Of a DNA stretch of 64,000 nt, positions 37,425 to 46,641 are shown piece after piece. The notes beneath the pieces were generated by a model. It worked only from the letters and a program-made list of their open reading frames with translations. It was not told the DNA's origin and ran no database searches. The stretch spans positions 62,001 through 126,000 of the forward strand of contig CAJNDT010002002.1 of assembly GCA_905221615.1 (NCBI GenBank). Reading direction: 5' to 3'. The number at the start of each line of letters is the position of its first letter. Position 1 is the first letter of the stretch. The position numbers and the translations under genes were made by a program. Source of the DNA: Symbiodinium sp. CCMP2592. Its lineage: Eukaryota; Sar; Dinophyceae; Suessiales; Symbiodiniaceae.

Positions 37425-38155
37425 GCTTAGGGCGTTTAGGGTTTAGGGTTTAGGGTAGGAGTCTAGGGTTTAGAGTTTGGGGGTGAGGGTTCAGGGTTTA
37501 GGGTTTAGGGTAGGAGTCTAGGGTTTAGAGTTTGGGGCTGAGGGTTCAGGGTTTAGGGTTTAGGGTAGGAGTCTAGGGTTTAGAGTTTGGGGTTGAGGGT
37601 TCAGGGTTTAGGGTTTAGGGTTTAGGGCAGGAGTCTAGGGTTTAGAGTTTGGGGGTGAGGGTTCAGGGTTTAGGGTTTAGGGTAGGAGTCTAGGGTTTAG
37701 AGTTTGGGGTTGAGGGTTCAGGGTTTAGGGTTTAGGGTTTAGGGCAGGAGTCTAGGGTTTAGAGTTTGGGGGTGAGGGTTCAGGGTTTAGGGTTTAGGGT
37801 AGGAGTCTAGGGTTTAGAGTTTGGGGTTGAGGGTTCAGGGTTTAGGGTTTAGGGTTTAGGGCAGGAGTCTAGGGTTTAGAGTTTGGGGGTGAGGGTTCAG
37901 GGTTTAGGGTTTAGGGTAGGAGTCTAGGGTTTAGAGTTTGGGGTTGAGGGTTCAGGGTTTAGGGTTTAGGGTTTAGGGCAGGAGTCTAGGGTTTAGAGTT
38001 TGGGGGTGAGGGTTCAGGGTTTAGGGTTTAGGGTAGGAGTCTAGGGTTTAGAGTTTGGGGTTGAGGGTTCAGGGTTTAGGGTTTAGGGTTTAGGGTAGGA
38101 GTCTAGGGTTTAGAGTTTGGGGGTGAGGGTTCAGGGTTTAGGGTTTAGGGTTCAG
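37425..38155 (+). repeat. Dimeric higher-order array from TTTAGGG, 12 units
   Basis: The word AGGAGTCTAGGG starts at 37457, 37512, 37567, 37629, 37684, 37746, 37801, 37863, 37918, 37980, 38035 and 38097. Spacing alternates 55 and 62 bp from 37567 on, giving a 117-bp dimer. The short unit has GTAGGAGTC and GGGGGTGAGG. The long unit has one extra TTTAGGG, usually GCAGGAGTC, and GGGGTTGAGG. This is a satellite-like array evolved from telomere-type sequence. Confidence 0.95.
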
Positions 38156-38425
38156 GGGGTTCTGGCTGTATCCAGGACAGCTACTGCTTCCCGGACGAGG
38201 ACAGATTGGCGCTCTCTTTCAAAGGGGGAATCTCTTTTGCAGGCAGGCTTGCTGCCCGTCGTCCCAGGGACCTTGATGTGTCAGGGCTTTTTTCACCTAA
38301 GCATCCGTGCGGTGTGGAGCTTCGGGTTAAGGGGTGTCGCAGATTCAGGAAGACACTTTAGCATCAATCCGGGTGTGGCCCCGTCCTCAGGGAAGTCCAG
38401 CTGATGTTTCGCTCTCCCGCCGCAG

Positions 38426-38482
38426 TCCGGTGCGTATTTTGGGGGTGTTGTTGCAAGTCGTGCTCCCGAAAAAATCATGTTC
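38426..38482 (+). CDS. Candidate exon ending at a foldback element
   Basis: CTCTCCCGCCGCAG precedes a phase-0 frame SGAYFGGVVASRAPEKIMF. The donor GTTAGA after 38482 is made by the first bases of the PF-M element that starts at 38484. Family not recognised. Confidence 0.35.
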
Positions 38483-38483
38483 G

Positions 38484-38586
38484 TTAGAAGGGGCCCCCAC
38501 CCTGTAATAGTGGTATAATAGGAATAGAATAGGGCCCGAATATAATCCTTATAGTCACGATTACAGGGTGGGGGGCAGCTTCTAAC
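38484..38586. mobile_element. Foldback element PF-M
   Basis: Type copy of family M: TTAGAAGGGGCCCCCACCCTG to CAGGGTGGGGGGCAGCTTCTAA. The core TAATAGGAATAGAATAGGGCCC is conserved in three copies. Confidence 0.85.
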
Positions 38587-38622
38587 ATGTTCCCGGCTCT
38601 TGCCTTCAATCAGTCAAGCCCC

Positions 38623-38736
38623 TACTTGGAGGATCATGGGACTTAGTAAGTAAGGTTATAAGTACCCTAATTGAGGTTATAAGCATTATTGCCCTAATCA
38701 TAACCCTAGTTACTAAGTCCCATGATCCTTTAAGTA
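38623..38736. mobile_element. Foldback element PF-A
   Basis: TACTTGGAGGATCATGGGAC to GTCCCATGATCCTTTAAGTA. Complete, close to the family consensus. Confidence 0.9.
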
Positions 38737-38805
38737 AAGTCTTGGCAGGTCCGCAGTGTTTGCCCCCTCGCAACTCCTTGGTGTCTGTCGTATGTTTTGG
38801 TTTTC

Positions 38806-38932
38806 AAAGGGGAAAAGGAGGGACCCTTAATGGGGACCCCTACCCTATCATGGGCTATATAATGGGTGTATAATAGCTATATTAAGGGTATATACCTAGG
38901 CGTCCTTATTAAGGGTCCCTCCTTTTACCCTT
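38806..38932. mobile_element. Foldback element PF-K
   Basis: AAAGGGGAAAAGGAGGGACC to GGTCCCTCCTTTTACCCTT. The most complete copy, and it defines the outer ends. Confidence 0.9.
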
Positions 38933-38995
38933 GGATGTTTTGGTTTCTGGCATACTGGCCTAGAGCCCGATCCAGACAGAGAGAGCACCGGGGTC

Positions 38996-39214
38996 TACTT
39001 GGAGGTTCATGGGTAGTTACGCTTGATGATATATATCCTGCAATACCTTAAGGACCCTAAACTATGGGAATTATGGCATATTCCTTCTTATGGGTAATGA
39101 AGGATTTGTATCATCAACCGTTGTAAGTGGGGTTACAAGTAAGATAAGTAAGTTTATAACCCATATTCGGGGACTCATAACCCTACTTATAACTACCGAT
39201 GGCACCTCCAAGTA
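38996..39214. mobile_element. PF-C interrupted by PF-D
   Basis: TACTTGGAGGTTCATGGGTAGTTA is followed by a full PF-D. PF-C then resumes as TGTAAGTGGGGTTACAAG and ends AACTACCGATGGCACCTCCAAGTA. Confidence 0.85.
39020..39121. mobile_element. PF-D nested in PF-C
   Basis: ACGCTTGATGATATATATCC to GGATTTGTATCATCAACCGT. The core is in the same orientation as 35331. Confidence 0.85.
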
Positions 39215-39377
39215 GATACCGGCATTGGATTTCATGTCTAGGGCTTAGGGCGAGGGCATCCATCACAGCTATACCCAAAAGGGTCTAAAGTGCCAATATG
39301 GAGTTCTTGCATCACCTCTGTGACCGCTCACATCACTCCGAACGGAGCGCAGCTGCACACCGTGAATCCTTAATCCT

Positions 39378-39513
39378 TGCTTGGAGGGTCGGGGGACTTA
39401 GTAACTGGTTATTTTAGGGACGTATAAGTACCATAACCCCAATTAGGGTCCCTTTTAGGGTACTTATAAGTCTACTTACTACCTACTTACTAAGTCCCCC
39501 GACCCTCCAAGTG
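39378..39513. mobile_element. Foldback element PF-A2
   Basis: TGCTTGGAGGGTCGGGGGAC to GTCCCCCGACCCTCCAAGT. It serves as the uninterrupted reference for the element at 52951. Confidence 0.9.
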
Positions 39514-39576
39514 CTTGAACTCTACGCAAACTCTGGACGAAAAGCCCTACTGTACACCCTAACCCCTAAACCCGTA

Positions 39577-39682
39577 CTATAGGGGCCTAAATAATTACCT
39601 CATTCTGGTGGGGGTTCCTTATTATGGTTATAGTATAATGGGCCCCAAAACCCTATTCTAATCATTAAGGCCCCTATGTTAG
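39577..39682. mobile_element. Foldback element PF-I
   Basis: TATAGGGGCCTAAATAATTA to CTAATCATTAAGGCCCCTATGTTA. Complete. Confidence 0.85.
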
Positions 39683-39702
39683 CTCTAAACTCAAATCCCC
39701 AA

Positions 39703-39873
39703 GTGGGACGGTGGATGATACAAACCCTGCATGACCTTAAGGACCCTAAACTAGGGGAGTAATGGTATATTCCTCATTATGGGCAATGCAGGATTTATAT
39801 CCCTATGCCCTAAAACCCTATAGATCCCTAACAGGAACCCCTTCAAGGTACCCTTATAGATCCCTTTAAAGGA
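39703..39873. mobile_element. PF-D with right-arm module, true end lost
   Basis: ACGGTGGATGATACAAACCC..GGATTTATATCCC, then CCCTAAAACCC, GATCCCTAACAGGAACCCC and GATCCCTTTAAAGG. The second terminus is missing. Confidence 0.75.
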
Positions 39874-39894
39874 GAGCCCTGCACTCTCTCGCAG

Positions 39895-39961
39895 GGGGGC
39901 CGCAGTTGGATCCGGCTTCCTTCGGGTCTGGGTGCACGAGATGCGCGGAGGACGGGCTGAG
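39895..39961 (+). CDS. Candidate exon, 22 codons
   Basis: CACTCTCTCGCAG is a good pyrimidine-rich acceptor. The frame (phase 1) reads GAAVGSGFLRVWVHEMRGGR AE and stops before GTTTTA, phase 0 out. Family not recognised. Confidence 0.35.
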
Positions 39962-39973
39962 GTTTTAGGTTTT

Positions 39974-40074
39974 CTTAGGGGTACTTAGAAATATTTTTTT
40001 AATTTGTGGTTACTTTAATCCCTAAGAAACAGCTAAAATCATAATTTTTGCTAGGGTTCTAAGTCCAGTATAGG
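39974..40074. mobile_element. Element PF-N
   Basis: CTTAGGGGTACTTAGAAATA to GGGTTCTAAGTCCAGTATAG. Followed by TTTAGGG words. Confidence 0.85.
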
Positions 40075-40140
40075 GTTTAGGGTTTAGGGTTAAGGGTTCA
40101 TATCAACCCCCCCCCTTAGTCTGAGGACATCTTCCTTGCT

Positions 40141-40267
40141 TACTTGGAGCTTCATGGGTACGTGGAGGTTCATGGGTAGTTATCAGTGGGGTTTTACGTC
40201 CCATTACATGGTTTATAATCATAGTCATCCTTTGCACCCCACGTATAGCTATCCGTGAACCTCCAGT
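40141..40267. mobile_element. Foldback element PF-C with duplicated left start
   Basis: TACTTGGAGCTTCATGGGTA is followed at once by CGTGGAGGTTCATGGGTAGTTA. It ends TATCCGTGAACCTCCAGTA. The left terminus is doubled without a module between. Confidence 0.8.
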
Positions 40268-40493
40268 ACCAGATTTCTCTGGCCTCTTCTTGATCCTCAC
40301 AACACCAAATCACACTACCAACAATAATCAGCTTTTTGGATGTATGCTTTAAGGTTGTTGATAAACCCCTTGATGACGGGCTGTTGGGCTCTCCACCCTA
40401 AGCCCTAAACGCTTAAAGTCTTCTCGCTCTTGCAGGTGTGTAGAACCAAGCTGGATGTGTAGGGTTTGGTTAGGGACCTGTAGAAATTTATAA

Positions 40494-40605
40494 CTAGGGT
40501 GCCCAGTAGTACCCCTATTCCCTTTTTGTAATCCCAGGTTCCTTTTAAAGTTACCCAATACCAAAAAGGGGGCACTTTTTATTTCTAGGTTACTGGGCAT
40601 CCTAG
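40494..40605. mobile_element. Foldback element PF-L
   Basis: CTAGGGTGCCCAGTAGTACC to GGTTACTGGGCATCCTAG. More diverged than the pair 35166/58724. Confidence 0.85.
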
Positions 40606-40609
40606 ATAA

Positions 40610-41260
40610 GGAGTTTAGAAGAGTAGAATGGTACCTTCGATCTAGCCCTCAACGAACGTTAAAACGCGGGTTGGGATTTGTAGGGAGAACAGGGGTGTAG
40701 TGAGTTGGCTACTGTCGAGACAGGGATTGCAGGGTTCAGTTAGGGTTGGGGTTTAGGGTTGTTTAGGGTCAACTCCGAGTCCCGAACCCTTAAACCTCAA
40801 GCTCAAGAGCTAAACCCTAGACTCGAAGTGCTGAACCCTTTCGCGCTGAGGAAATGGCTCGGTAAAACAAGGCCGAACCCCAAACTGTGAGCCTTAAACC
40901 CGACGGAGCCCTACGTAACCCTGATAAACCTTTCATAAACCCTGCAAAAATCCTCACAAGAAGCGGGGTAGAACTGTTTGTGCGCTTTGATATATCCTTG
41001 TTCCACACCGTTACAGTGCTTTCCACAAAGCCTTGCATAGTGGACTATGAAGAAACAACCCTAACCCTGAACCCTTTAAGTACCCTAAACCCCCCCTCCC
41101 TTTAAGGAGCCCTTTAAGGAGCCCTTTAAGGAACCCTTTAAGTAGAGCCACAGCAGACTGTGAAATCCTGCAACATCCGAATCGGGCTTGGGGTTCCGGC
41201 GCCTGCTGCATGCAGGACTGTGGCCATCTCTCCCATGGGAGCTTCGGCGGAATGGGAGGA
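40610..41260. other. Unassigned stretch
   Basis: Unique sequence with CCCTAAA words and module words (CTTTAAGGAGCCCTTTAAGG at 41099-41145). Short frames on both strands. No foldback element. Confidence 0.25.
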
Positions 41261-41264
41261 GGCT

Positions 41265-41362
41265 TAGGATTCGGGATGTTTAGGGTTTACGGTGTAGGGC
41301 TTACGGGTTTGTGGGGTTCAGGGTTGAGGGTTTAGAGGTTTAGGGTTTAGGGTTTGTTTTTC
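41265..41362 (+). repeat. TTTAGGG-type tract
   Basis: TTTAGGG, TTTACGG and TTCAGGG words over about 95 bp. Confidence 0.65.
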
Positions 41363-41460
41363 ACAAGCTTGGTACAATTCGTTGTAACGGCCTTTACTAA
41401 AACCTTGAATGGCCTAAACCTAGAACCCCAAACCCAAAGCCTTGAACCCGCAAAACCGAG

Positions 41461-41548
41461 GTACCGGGTCGCCTGCGACTACCGGGTGGGCCTTTGTGGC
41501 TGCCCTCTGGGGACCATGAGCACCAACTGTGCTGGGCCGGCGTTTAAG
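41461..41548 (+). CDS. Candidate exon, Cys-rich, 29 codons
   Basis: AAAACCGAG precedes one base and then YRVACDYRVGLCGCPLGTMS TNCAGPAFK, followed by GTTTAG. Four cysteines in 29 codons could suit a secreted or disulfide-bonded domain. Family not recognised. Immediately downstream the sequence becomes TTTAGGG words, so the donor lies at the exon/telomere-like boundary. Confidence 0.35.
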
Positions 41549-41569
41549 GTTTAGGGTTTAGGGTTTGGG

Positions 41570-42100
41570 GTGTGTTGAAAGGGTCAGAGGGGTGTGGTGC
41601 TTTAATTGTTTCAACATAACTTCTTGCGATATATTGTAACTAGCATGTGTATACTGGAGGACTATTCTAATAAATTGTTCTCGCCCCTGTATTCGGCGTT
41701 TGGCATGAATTAGCAAGCATTTCTCATTATAATAGTCCCTGTACAGTTTTTTTACCATACATATCGTATTCTATTTTCGACTTATTATCGCCAGCTACAT
41801 CATTGTCCCTTCAGGGTCCTTTTTACAAGCGTGCCGTGGTGTCTTGGGGACCTGAAGAGAGACCCTAACTTAGAGAACTACCCACATGGTGGAGGTTTGG
41901 CTGCTCGGGATGATCAACAATTTAGAGTCTAGAGTGCATGCGAGCCTCGGGTTTGACATAGACTTGAGTCTTTAGTTGTTCGGCTTCTTTTTTGTTTTCG
42001 GTTGAAGGGTTTAGGGGTTCAAGAGGTTGGGGCGTGTAGCGTTACAGTCTAGGCTGTAGGCTCCGCTTGAAACCCTAAACCCTGAACCCTCCGAAAAGTT
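41570..42100. other. Unassigned stretch
   Basis: Unique AT-rich sequence (41600-41800), then GAGACCCTAACTT..GAACTACCCACATGG, a decayed PF-J right end near 41850-41888. No convincing gene. Confidence 0.3.
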
Positions 42101-42188
42101 CCAGGGTTGTCCTTTCCCAAGGTCGCCTAAGCAAGAACAGACAGTCTGTTGACATACCTTCTTTTAGGTTATCTGTTAAGGGACTAGG

Positions 42189-42362
42189 ATGCCGGGCGAG
42201 GCCAACTCCGAATGGAGGCCCTTCCATCGCCTCTCAAAGGACGCTTCTGATGTTTATAGCCATCTTGCAAGCCGACTTGTGTGTCGCTACTCGCTACATC
42301 CCACGACCATTGAAGGGTGCGTTAATTGGAACAGGCTGCGGATCATAAATTGGCCTTGCTGA
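42189..42362 (+). CDS. Small ORF, 57 codons
   Basis: ATG 42189 to TGA 42360-42362. Starts MPGEANSEWRPFHRLSKDAS and continues YSHLASRLVCRYSLHPTTIE. No repeat content. A minus frame (42294-42569) overlaps its 3' half. It may be an exon rather than a gene. No family recognised. Confidence 0.25.
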   Translation: MPGEANSEWRPFHRLSKDASDVYSHLASRLVCRYSLHPTTIEGCVNWNRLRIINWPC

Positions 42363-42626
42363 AGACAGGGTTTTGAGATCTGGGGGTGTGCAATAAAGCC
42401 ACCAGAGGGAGTGCGACTGGTGGCAACTGTGGTTCAAGCAAGGTTGCACAGCCCTGTGCCTCAGCCCACAAGCCACGAAAGCCTTGGCCCTAAACATCGG
42501 TCTTTTTTGGTAGGTTTGTATACAAGGTGTATATGCAGACCGCACAACACAGCTGAGATTATTATGCAATGTAAGGGAATTAAACCGCCAACAACAAGCC
42601 CTGGAACCCTAAGTTCCTAATAATTA

Positions 42627-42657
42627 GCCACAACCCCAATTAAATTGGGGTTGTGGC
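42627..42657. other. Perfect 15-bp inverted repeat
   Basis: GCCACAACCCCAATT is followed by A and then the exact complement AATTGGGGTTGTGGC. No other copy is in the window. Confidence 0.85.
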
Positions 42658-42779
42658 AGCCCCTAAATCCTGAAGCCCTAAGCAGCGTGAGGTAATACGT
42701 CGGCGCCTGAGGCCTGCTTCCGACAGCGCAAACGGTTTGGGGTTTAAGTTTAAGGTGTAGGGTTGAGTGTTTGGGGTTG

Positions 42780-42825
42780 CCCAAACCCTAAACCCTAAAC
42801 CCTAGACCCTAAACCTAAACCCATC
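42780..42825 (-). repeat. CCCTAAA tract
   Basis: CCCTAAACCCTAAACCCTAGACCCTAAACC. Confidence 0.75.
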
Positions 42826-42943
42826 ATAAAGACAATCAGCGCCTAAACCTGCAATTCCCTGTGGGGAAGCTCTGTTCTTCACTCGAAATCCGAGATCTCG
42901 AAGCGCGAAACCCGGAAGCCCGAACCACTCCCGTGAGCCGTTC

Positions 42944-43040
42944 ATGTAAGGGCCTTAATGATTGGAATAGGTTTTTTTTGGCGGGGGTATATTGTACTAT
43001 GACTGAAGAATTGGGATAGGGTTTCTTTAAGGGGCTCCTT
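42944..43040. mobile_element. PF-I remnant
   Basis: TGTAAGGGCCTTAATGATTGG and GGTTTTTTTTGGCGGGGG recall the PF-I left arm at 43684. The right arm is lost. Confidence 0.5.
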
Positions 43041-43107
43041 TTAAAGGGGCCCATTAATAAGGATTTCTGTAAGGGATAGCGAATTTTCGGTTGCCTGAGC
43101 TGCACAG

Positions 43108-43292
43108 ACACGAGTGCCACGGGTACAGCACTCATGCACAGCACTGTTTCAGCATCAGATGTGGTCTTGGATGACAGGAGCGGTGCTGCAGGTGTTGCTC
43201 AGGAGCGAAATTGGGATCAGGTCGAGACCTCGTCCTCTAATGTTGGGCGTGCTGGCGCGGCTTATTCAGATGCTGCTGCCAACGTTGTCTCC
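43108..43292 (+). CDS. Candidate exon, 61 codons
   Basis: GAGCTGCACAG precedes two bases and then a frame reading TSATGTALMHSTVSASDVVL, DDRSGAAGVAQERNWDQVET and SSSNVGRAGAAYSDAAANVV S, followed by the strong donor GTAAAC. Phase 0 out. It is the longest island with both splice signals and a Ser/Ala/Asp-rich, protein-like composition. The frame stays open past the donor to 43613, but that part becomes CCCTAAA-like. Family not recognised. Confidence 0.45.
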
Positions 43293-43415
43293 GTAAACAC
43301 TTACTTTTGTTCCTTAGGAAAGCCACTGGGCGAAGAAAGACACAGACAGCCAGGGACCGGGCCCCCAGAACCCCGAAGAAAGACCAAGGTTTCTCGCAAC
43401 AGTCAGGGGCCAGGG

Positions 43416-43480
43416 CCTAGAAAGTTGCTTTACCGTAGCATGAGCATACTAATGTTCCAACGGTCTGGCTTCTACTATAA
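43416..43480. mobile_element. PF-F remnant
   Basis: AGAAAGTTGCTTTACC and TGTTCCAACGGTCTGGCTTCTACTA recall PF-F arms. Confidence 0.4.
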
Positions 43481-43683
43481 ACACTCCTGTGAGCCTTTGA
43501 TTCTATACCCTAAACCCCCCAACCCGAAACTCTTAAACCCTAAAGGCAGAATGAGAAAGGCCCTCCGGAAAACGGAGTACTTCCTTATTCTACCGGCATT
43601 TCTTCACAATTAGAATAGGGTTTCTTTAAGGGTTCCTTTTAAAGGTGGCAAGAAGGAATACTGCAAGGGATATTTGCGGGTTT

Positions 43684-43793
43684 AATGTAGGGGCCTTAAT
43701 CATCAGAATAGGGTTTTTTGGGGGTTCCTCATTGTAAGTATAGTATAACAAACCCCCCCACACCGTATTCTATTCATAAAGGCCCTACATTAA
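43684..43793. mobile_element. Foldback element PF-I
   Basis: TTAATGTAGGGGCCTTAATC to ATTCATAAAGGCCCTACATTAA. Complete, with TTAATGTAG/CTACATTAA outer ends also seen at 53652. Confidence 0.85.
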
Positions 43794-44189
43794 TTCCATA
43801 CCTTAAACCCCCAAACACCAAACTCCTAACTCCGAAAGGCCTGAACCCCGAAGCCCTGAACCCCCCAAACCGTAAATCCCAAGCTCTAGGCTCTGGACCT
43901 AAGCCCTATCTTTAAGGCTCTTGGAGACTTTGTTACTTTGTTCCTTTTTTGGTTCCGGTCTTCTTTTATAGGGGTCTCCGAAAAAGTAGTTTTTTGCTTA
44001 CCTTCCAAGGGGAGTAGAGCTATGTACTCCATAATTCAGCTCGTCGACAGGTAGAACTCAAACCCGCTAGTCCCGAATCCAACACATCAAATTCCCAGCA
44101 GGATCCAGTTTAGGGTTTAGGGAACCCTAGAGATCCCTTTAAAGGAACTCTAGAGATCCCTATTGAAGGAGCCTTAAAGCGTCTAGGAC

Positions 44190-44280
44190 TTTAGGACAAA
44201 AAGCCTGCGCCTGGAGAGTTCCGCACAGTAGATCGTGGATCAATCCTCGAGCCGTAGCCCTGAACCCTAAACAGTGCTTA
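44190..44280. repeat. Dispersed unit duplicated at 18373
   Basis: GATCGTGGATCAATCCTCGA and CCCTGAACCCTAAACAGTGC, shared with 18388-18470 over about 90 bp. Confidence 0.75.
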
Positions 44281-44557
44281 AAGGGCTCCTTAAAGGGCTC
44301 CTTAAAGGGATCTATAAGGGATCTATGGGGGGGTTTAGGGTGCTTAAAGGATCATGGGACTTAGTAACTTAAAGGGTTCCTTAAAGGGATCTATAAAGGG
44401 ATCTACGGGGGTTTAGGGTTTCAAAGGAGGTTTAGGGTTTAAAGGATCATGGGACTTAGGAACTAGGGTTATTATTGGGGTAGGTATATTTAAAACTACT
44501 TATAACCCCAATTTGGGTACTTATAATTTTACTTACTACCTCCCATGATCCTCCAAG
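44281..44557. mobile_element. PF-A with two successive left-arm modules
   Basis: AAAGGGCTCCTTAAAGGG and GGGATCTATAAGGGATC lead to TGCTTAAAGGATCATGGGAC (44340). A second module (GGTTCCTTAAAGG, GATCTATAAAGGGATC, TTTAGGG) leads to AAAGGATCATGGGACTTAGG (44441). The complete element then runs to CCCATGATCCTCCAAGCA. Confidence 0.8.
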
Positions 44558-44804
44558 CAGAGCCTTGCCTAACCCGATACCGCAAAAGACACCAAAATGA
44601 GACGTAGAAGCATTTGTAAGGTCGTATGATGCCGTTGCCGTAAAGCAAAACGCTGAGTACAATCGTATAAACCCTTTGATGAAGCTTTGGCAGGTGCGGA
44701 TTGTCCCGGGCCAGTCGCAGGAGTGTACGCGACCACGTAAAGCGGACGGGGAGACGATTGCCTGCGAGGTGGGAGTGGATTGATGAGTTCTGTGATGTTG
44801 ACAA
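44558..44804. other. Unique island, possible coding on minus strand
   Basis: A minus frame reads AGNRLPVRFTWSRTLLRLAR then DNPHLPKLHQRVYTIVLSVL across 240 bp. Another minus frame is open too. No clear splice signals. Unrecognised. Confidence 0.3.
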
Positions 44805-44894
44805 TAGGGGACCCTAATATAGGACCCCAAATAGTAGGATCCTTATTATAAGGAACCCAAAATAAGGTACCCTAATTTTCGGAAACTCCCATAT
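44804..44894. mobile_element. PF-G, left end lost
   Basis: AATAGGGGACCCTAATATAGG to TAATTTTCGGAAACTCCCAT. The GGGAGTTTCCG left end is missing. Confidence 0.75.
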
Positions 44895-44994
44895 TGACCA
44901 GAGTTTTAACTTTAGGGTTGTTGTTTCGGATCTCGAAATGAAGTTCAGTTCTAGGGTTTCGGCTGGATCGTAATGGTGGGATTTGGAACTGTCC

Positions 44995-45130
44995 AAGGGG
45001 GGGGGGCGTTCCTTTAAGGGTTCCTTTAAATGCTTCTTCAAGGCTTCCTTTAAGGGTTCGTCTGAGGGGGTTCCTTCTGGGGTTCCTTTCAGTCTTCCAC
45101 TAACGGGTTCCGTTTACGGTTACTTTTGGT
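44995..45130 (+). repeat. GGTTCCTTT-type repeats
   Basis: G9 run at 44997, then GTTCCTTTAAGGGTTCC, CTTCCTTTAAGGGTTCG and GGTTCCTTTC words. These are module-type words without a foldback element. Confidence 0.55.
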
Positions 45131-45269
45131 CGCGAGAGGTAGAAGCCCAAGTATTCCTAAGGTTCCCTATTGTCATTACACCATCATGCACCCCAAGACC
45201 CTATTTTGATTCTCAAGGCGAAGGCCACGATATTGAGCCCTCTAAGGGTGGCACAAGGCGGTATGTGCT

Positions 45270-45412
45270 AATCAGCAGCTGCTGCTGCTATCCTGTTACT
45301 CCAACCACCATTGTTTCTAAGTACTACGACGACGACTGTGGCGACCACGATTACGGCTTCTACTGCTAGTACCGCTGCTGCTACTGCTTCTACTGCGAGC
45401 TGCTACCGCCTG
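45270..45412. repeat. Trinucleotide-rich stretch (GCT/ACT/GAC)
   Basis: Imperfect CTGCTGCTGC, ACGACGACGACTG and ACTGCTACTGCTTCTACTGC. Confidence 0.65.
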
Positions 45413-45444
45413 AGCTTGTTCTTTGAGTTGCAGACTCCGAAACC

Positions 45445-45549
45445 TACTGTTGATAATATAAATCCTGCATTACCCATAATTAGGAATATACCATAATTCC
45501 CATAGTCTAGGGCCCTTAAGGTAATGCAGGATTTATATCATCAACCGTA
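45445..45549. mobile_element. Foldback element PF-D
   Basis: TACTGTTGATAATATAAATCC to GGATTTATATCATCAACCGTA. TA flanks. Confidence 0.9.
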
Positions 45550-45646
45550 GGACTCGAAGGGCGCAGTACGATATGCTGAAAGGCTTCGGGTCAGTTGTTT
45601 TCGATGGCGAGAACTCTTAAATCGTTTAAAGAATAAAACCTTCAAT

Positions 45647-45947
45647 TCACAGAAAGCCACAGGGATTCCTGAGTATGCTTCGTGGTAGCTCCCTTTCGGA
45701 TACCAAAGTCACGGTATTAGCCAGAGCCATGACATCAATATCCTTTTTGCTGCCTTCCTGGTTTGACATTCTCAAAGATATAATGACTGCATGTATACAT
45801 GGGTGTTGTAATTCGTTGGATAGCAGTGAGTTCAACCCCGGCAAGACCTCCATCGGCAAATTGAAGGGGAGCTCATTTTTGTTGGAGGTACTTCTATCTT
45901 GCCGCCCAGCGGACCCAACTTTAAAATATGATACTTGAGCCCTGGTT
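45647..45947. other. Unique island open on both strands
   Basis: The minus frame is open for about 100 codons and reads PMEVLPGLNSLLSNELQHPC and MALANTVTLVSERELPRSIL before a stop at its low-coordinate end. The + frame 45675-45938 is open for 87 codons and reads MLRGSSLSDTKVTVLARAMT. No repeat content. Probably an exon or old gene piece with strand undecided. Confidence 0.35.
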
Positions 45948-46154
45948 TAGGCTTTAGGGGTAAGGGTTTAGGTTTAGGGATTAGGGTTCAGGGATCAGGG
46001 ATCGGGGATTAGGGTTCCATAAACCTTACAGCACACGAGATTCGCCGTGCTTCAGGTGTGCATCGCGGTGTACACGAGCGAGTACAACTCGAGCGCAATG
46101 GACCCTCCTCGAACTCTGAGAGTGGAGGAGGCAAGGCCCCGAGAAAGCACATAG

Positions 46155-46251
46155 CTTAGGGGTACTTAGAAATGATTTTTTTATTTGGTTATTATAATCC
46201 CTCAGAAACAGCTAAAATTCTAATTTTTGCTAGGGTTCTAAGTTCAGTATG
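46155..46251. mobile_element. Element PF-N
   Basis: CTTAGGGGTACTTAGAAATG to GGGTTCTAAGTTCAGTAT. Confidence 0.85.
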
Positions 46252-46503
46252 GATAGGCATACGATGGCATACGCATTTTGCAAGGATATCCCTTCGCTGC
46301 ACGGGGGGCTTCTATATGGGATAGCGCTTTCGTATGGATCTTAAACCCGAACATCCCAAACCCAAATCAACGTAAAGGCCCATGCGCTTTCAGCCTGAAA
46401 GCTGGGCTCTAGCATCCTAGTTAGCGCAGTATATGCCCTTGAGGGCCCGCGCTTTGTCCGGCGTTGGCGGGTGGGGGTGGGGGGGGAGAGAGAGATTCGG
46501 AGG

Positions 46504-46600
46504 CCTCAAAAGGTGGGATGAAGGTAGGTGGGATATTCCCAACTAAGAGTCCTTATGTAAGGGATCCTTAATCCTACCTACCTTCATTCCACCTTTTGAG
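46504..46600. mobile_element. Single-copy foldback element
   Basis: CCTCAAAAGGTGGGATGAAGGTAGGTGGGAT mirrored by ATCCTACCTACCTTCATTCCACCTTTTGAGG. Near-perfect arms of about 30 bp. Confidence 0.8.
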
Positions 46601-46641
46601 GAGTTTGCAGCTTTTGAGGCTGTGCCCTGCCCCTAAAAATT

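Noticed and set aside
43134-43613. 159-codon + frame taken as one gene
   Set aside because: Only the first part (to 43292) is protein-like. After the GTAAAC donor the frame runs into a PF-F remnant and CCCTAAA-type sequence.
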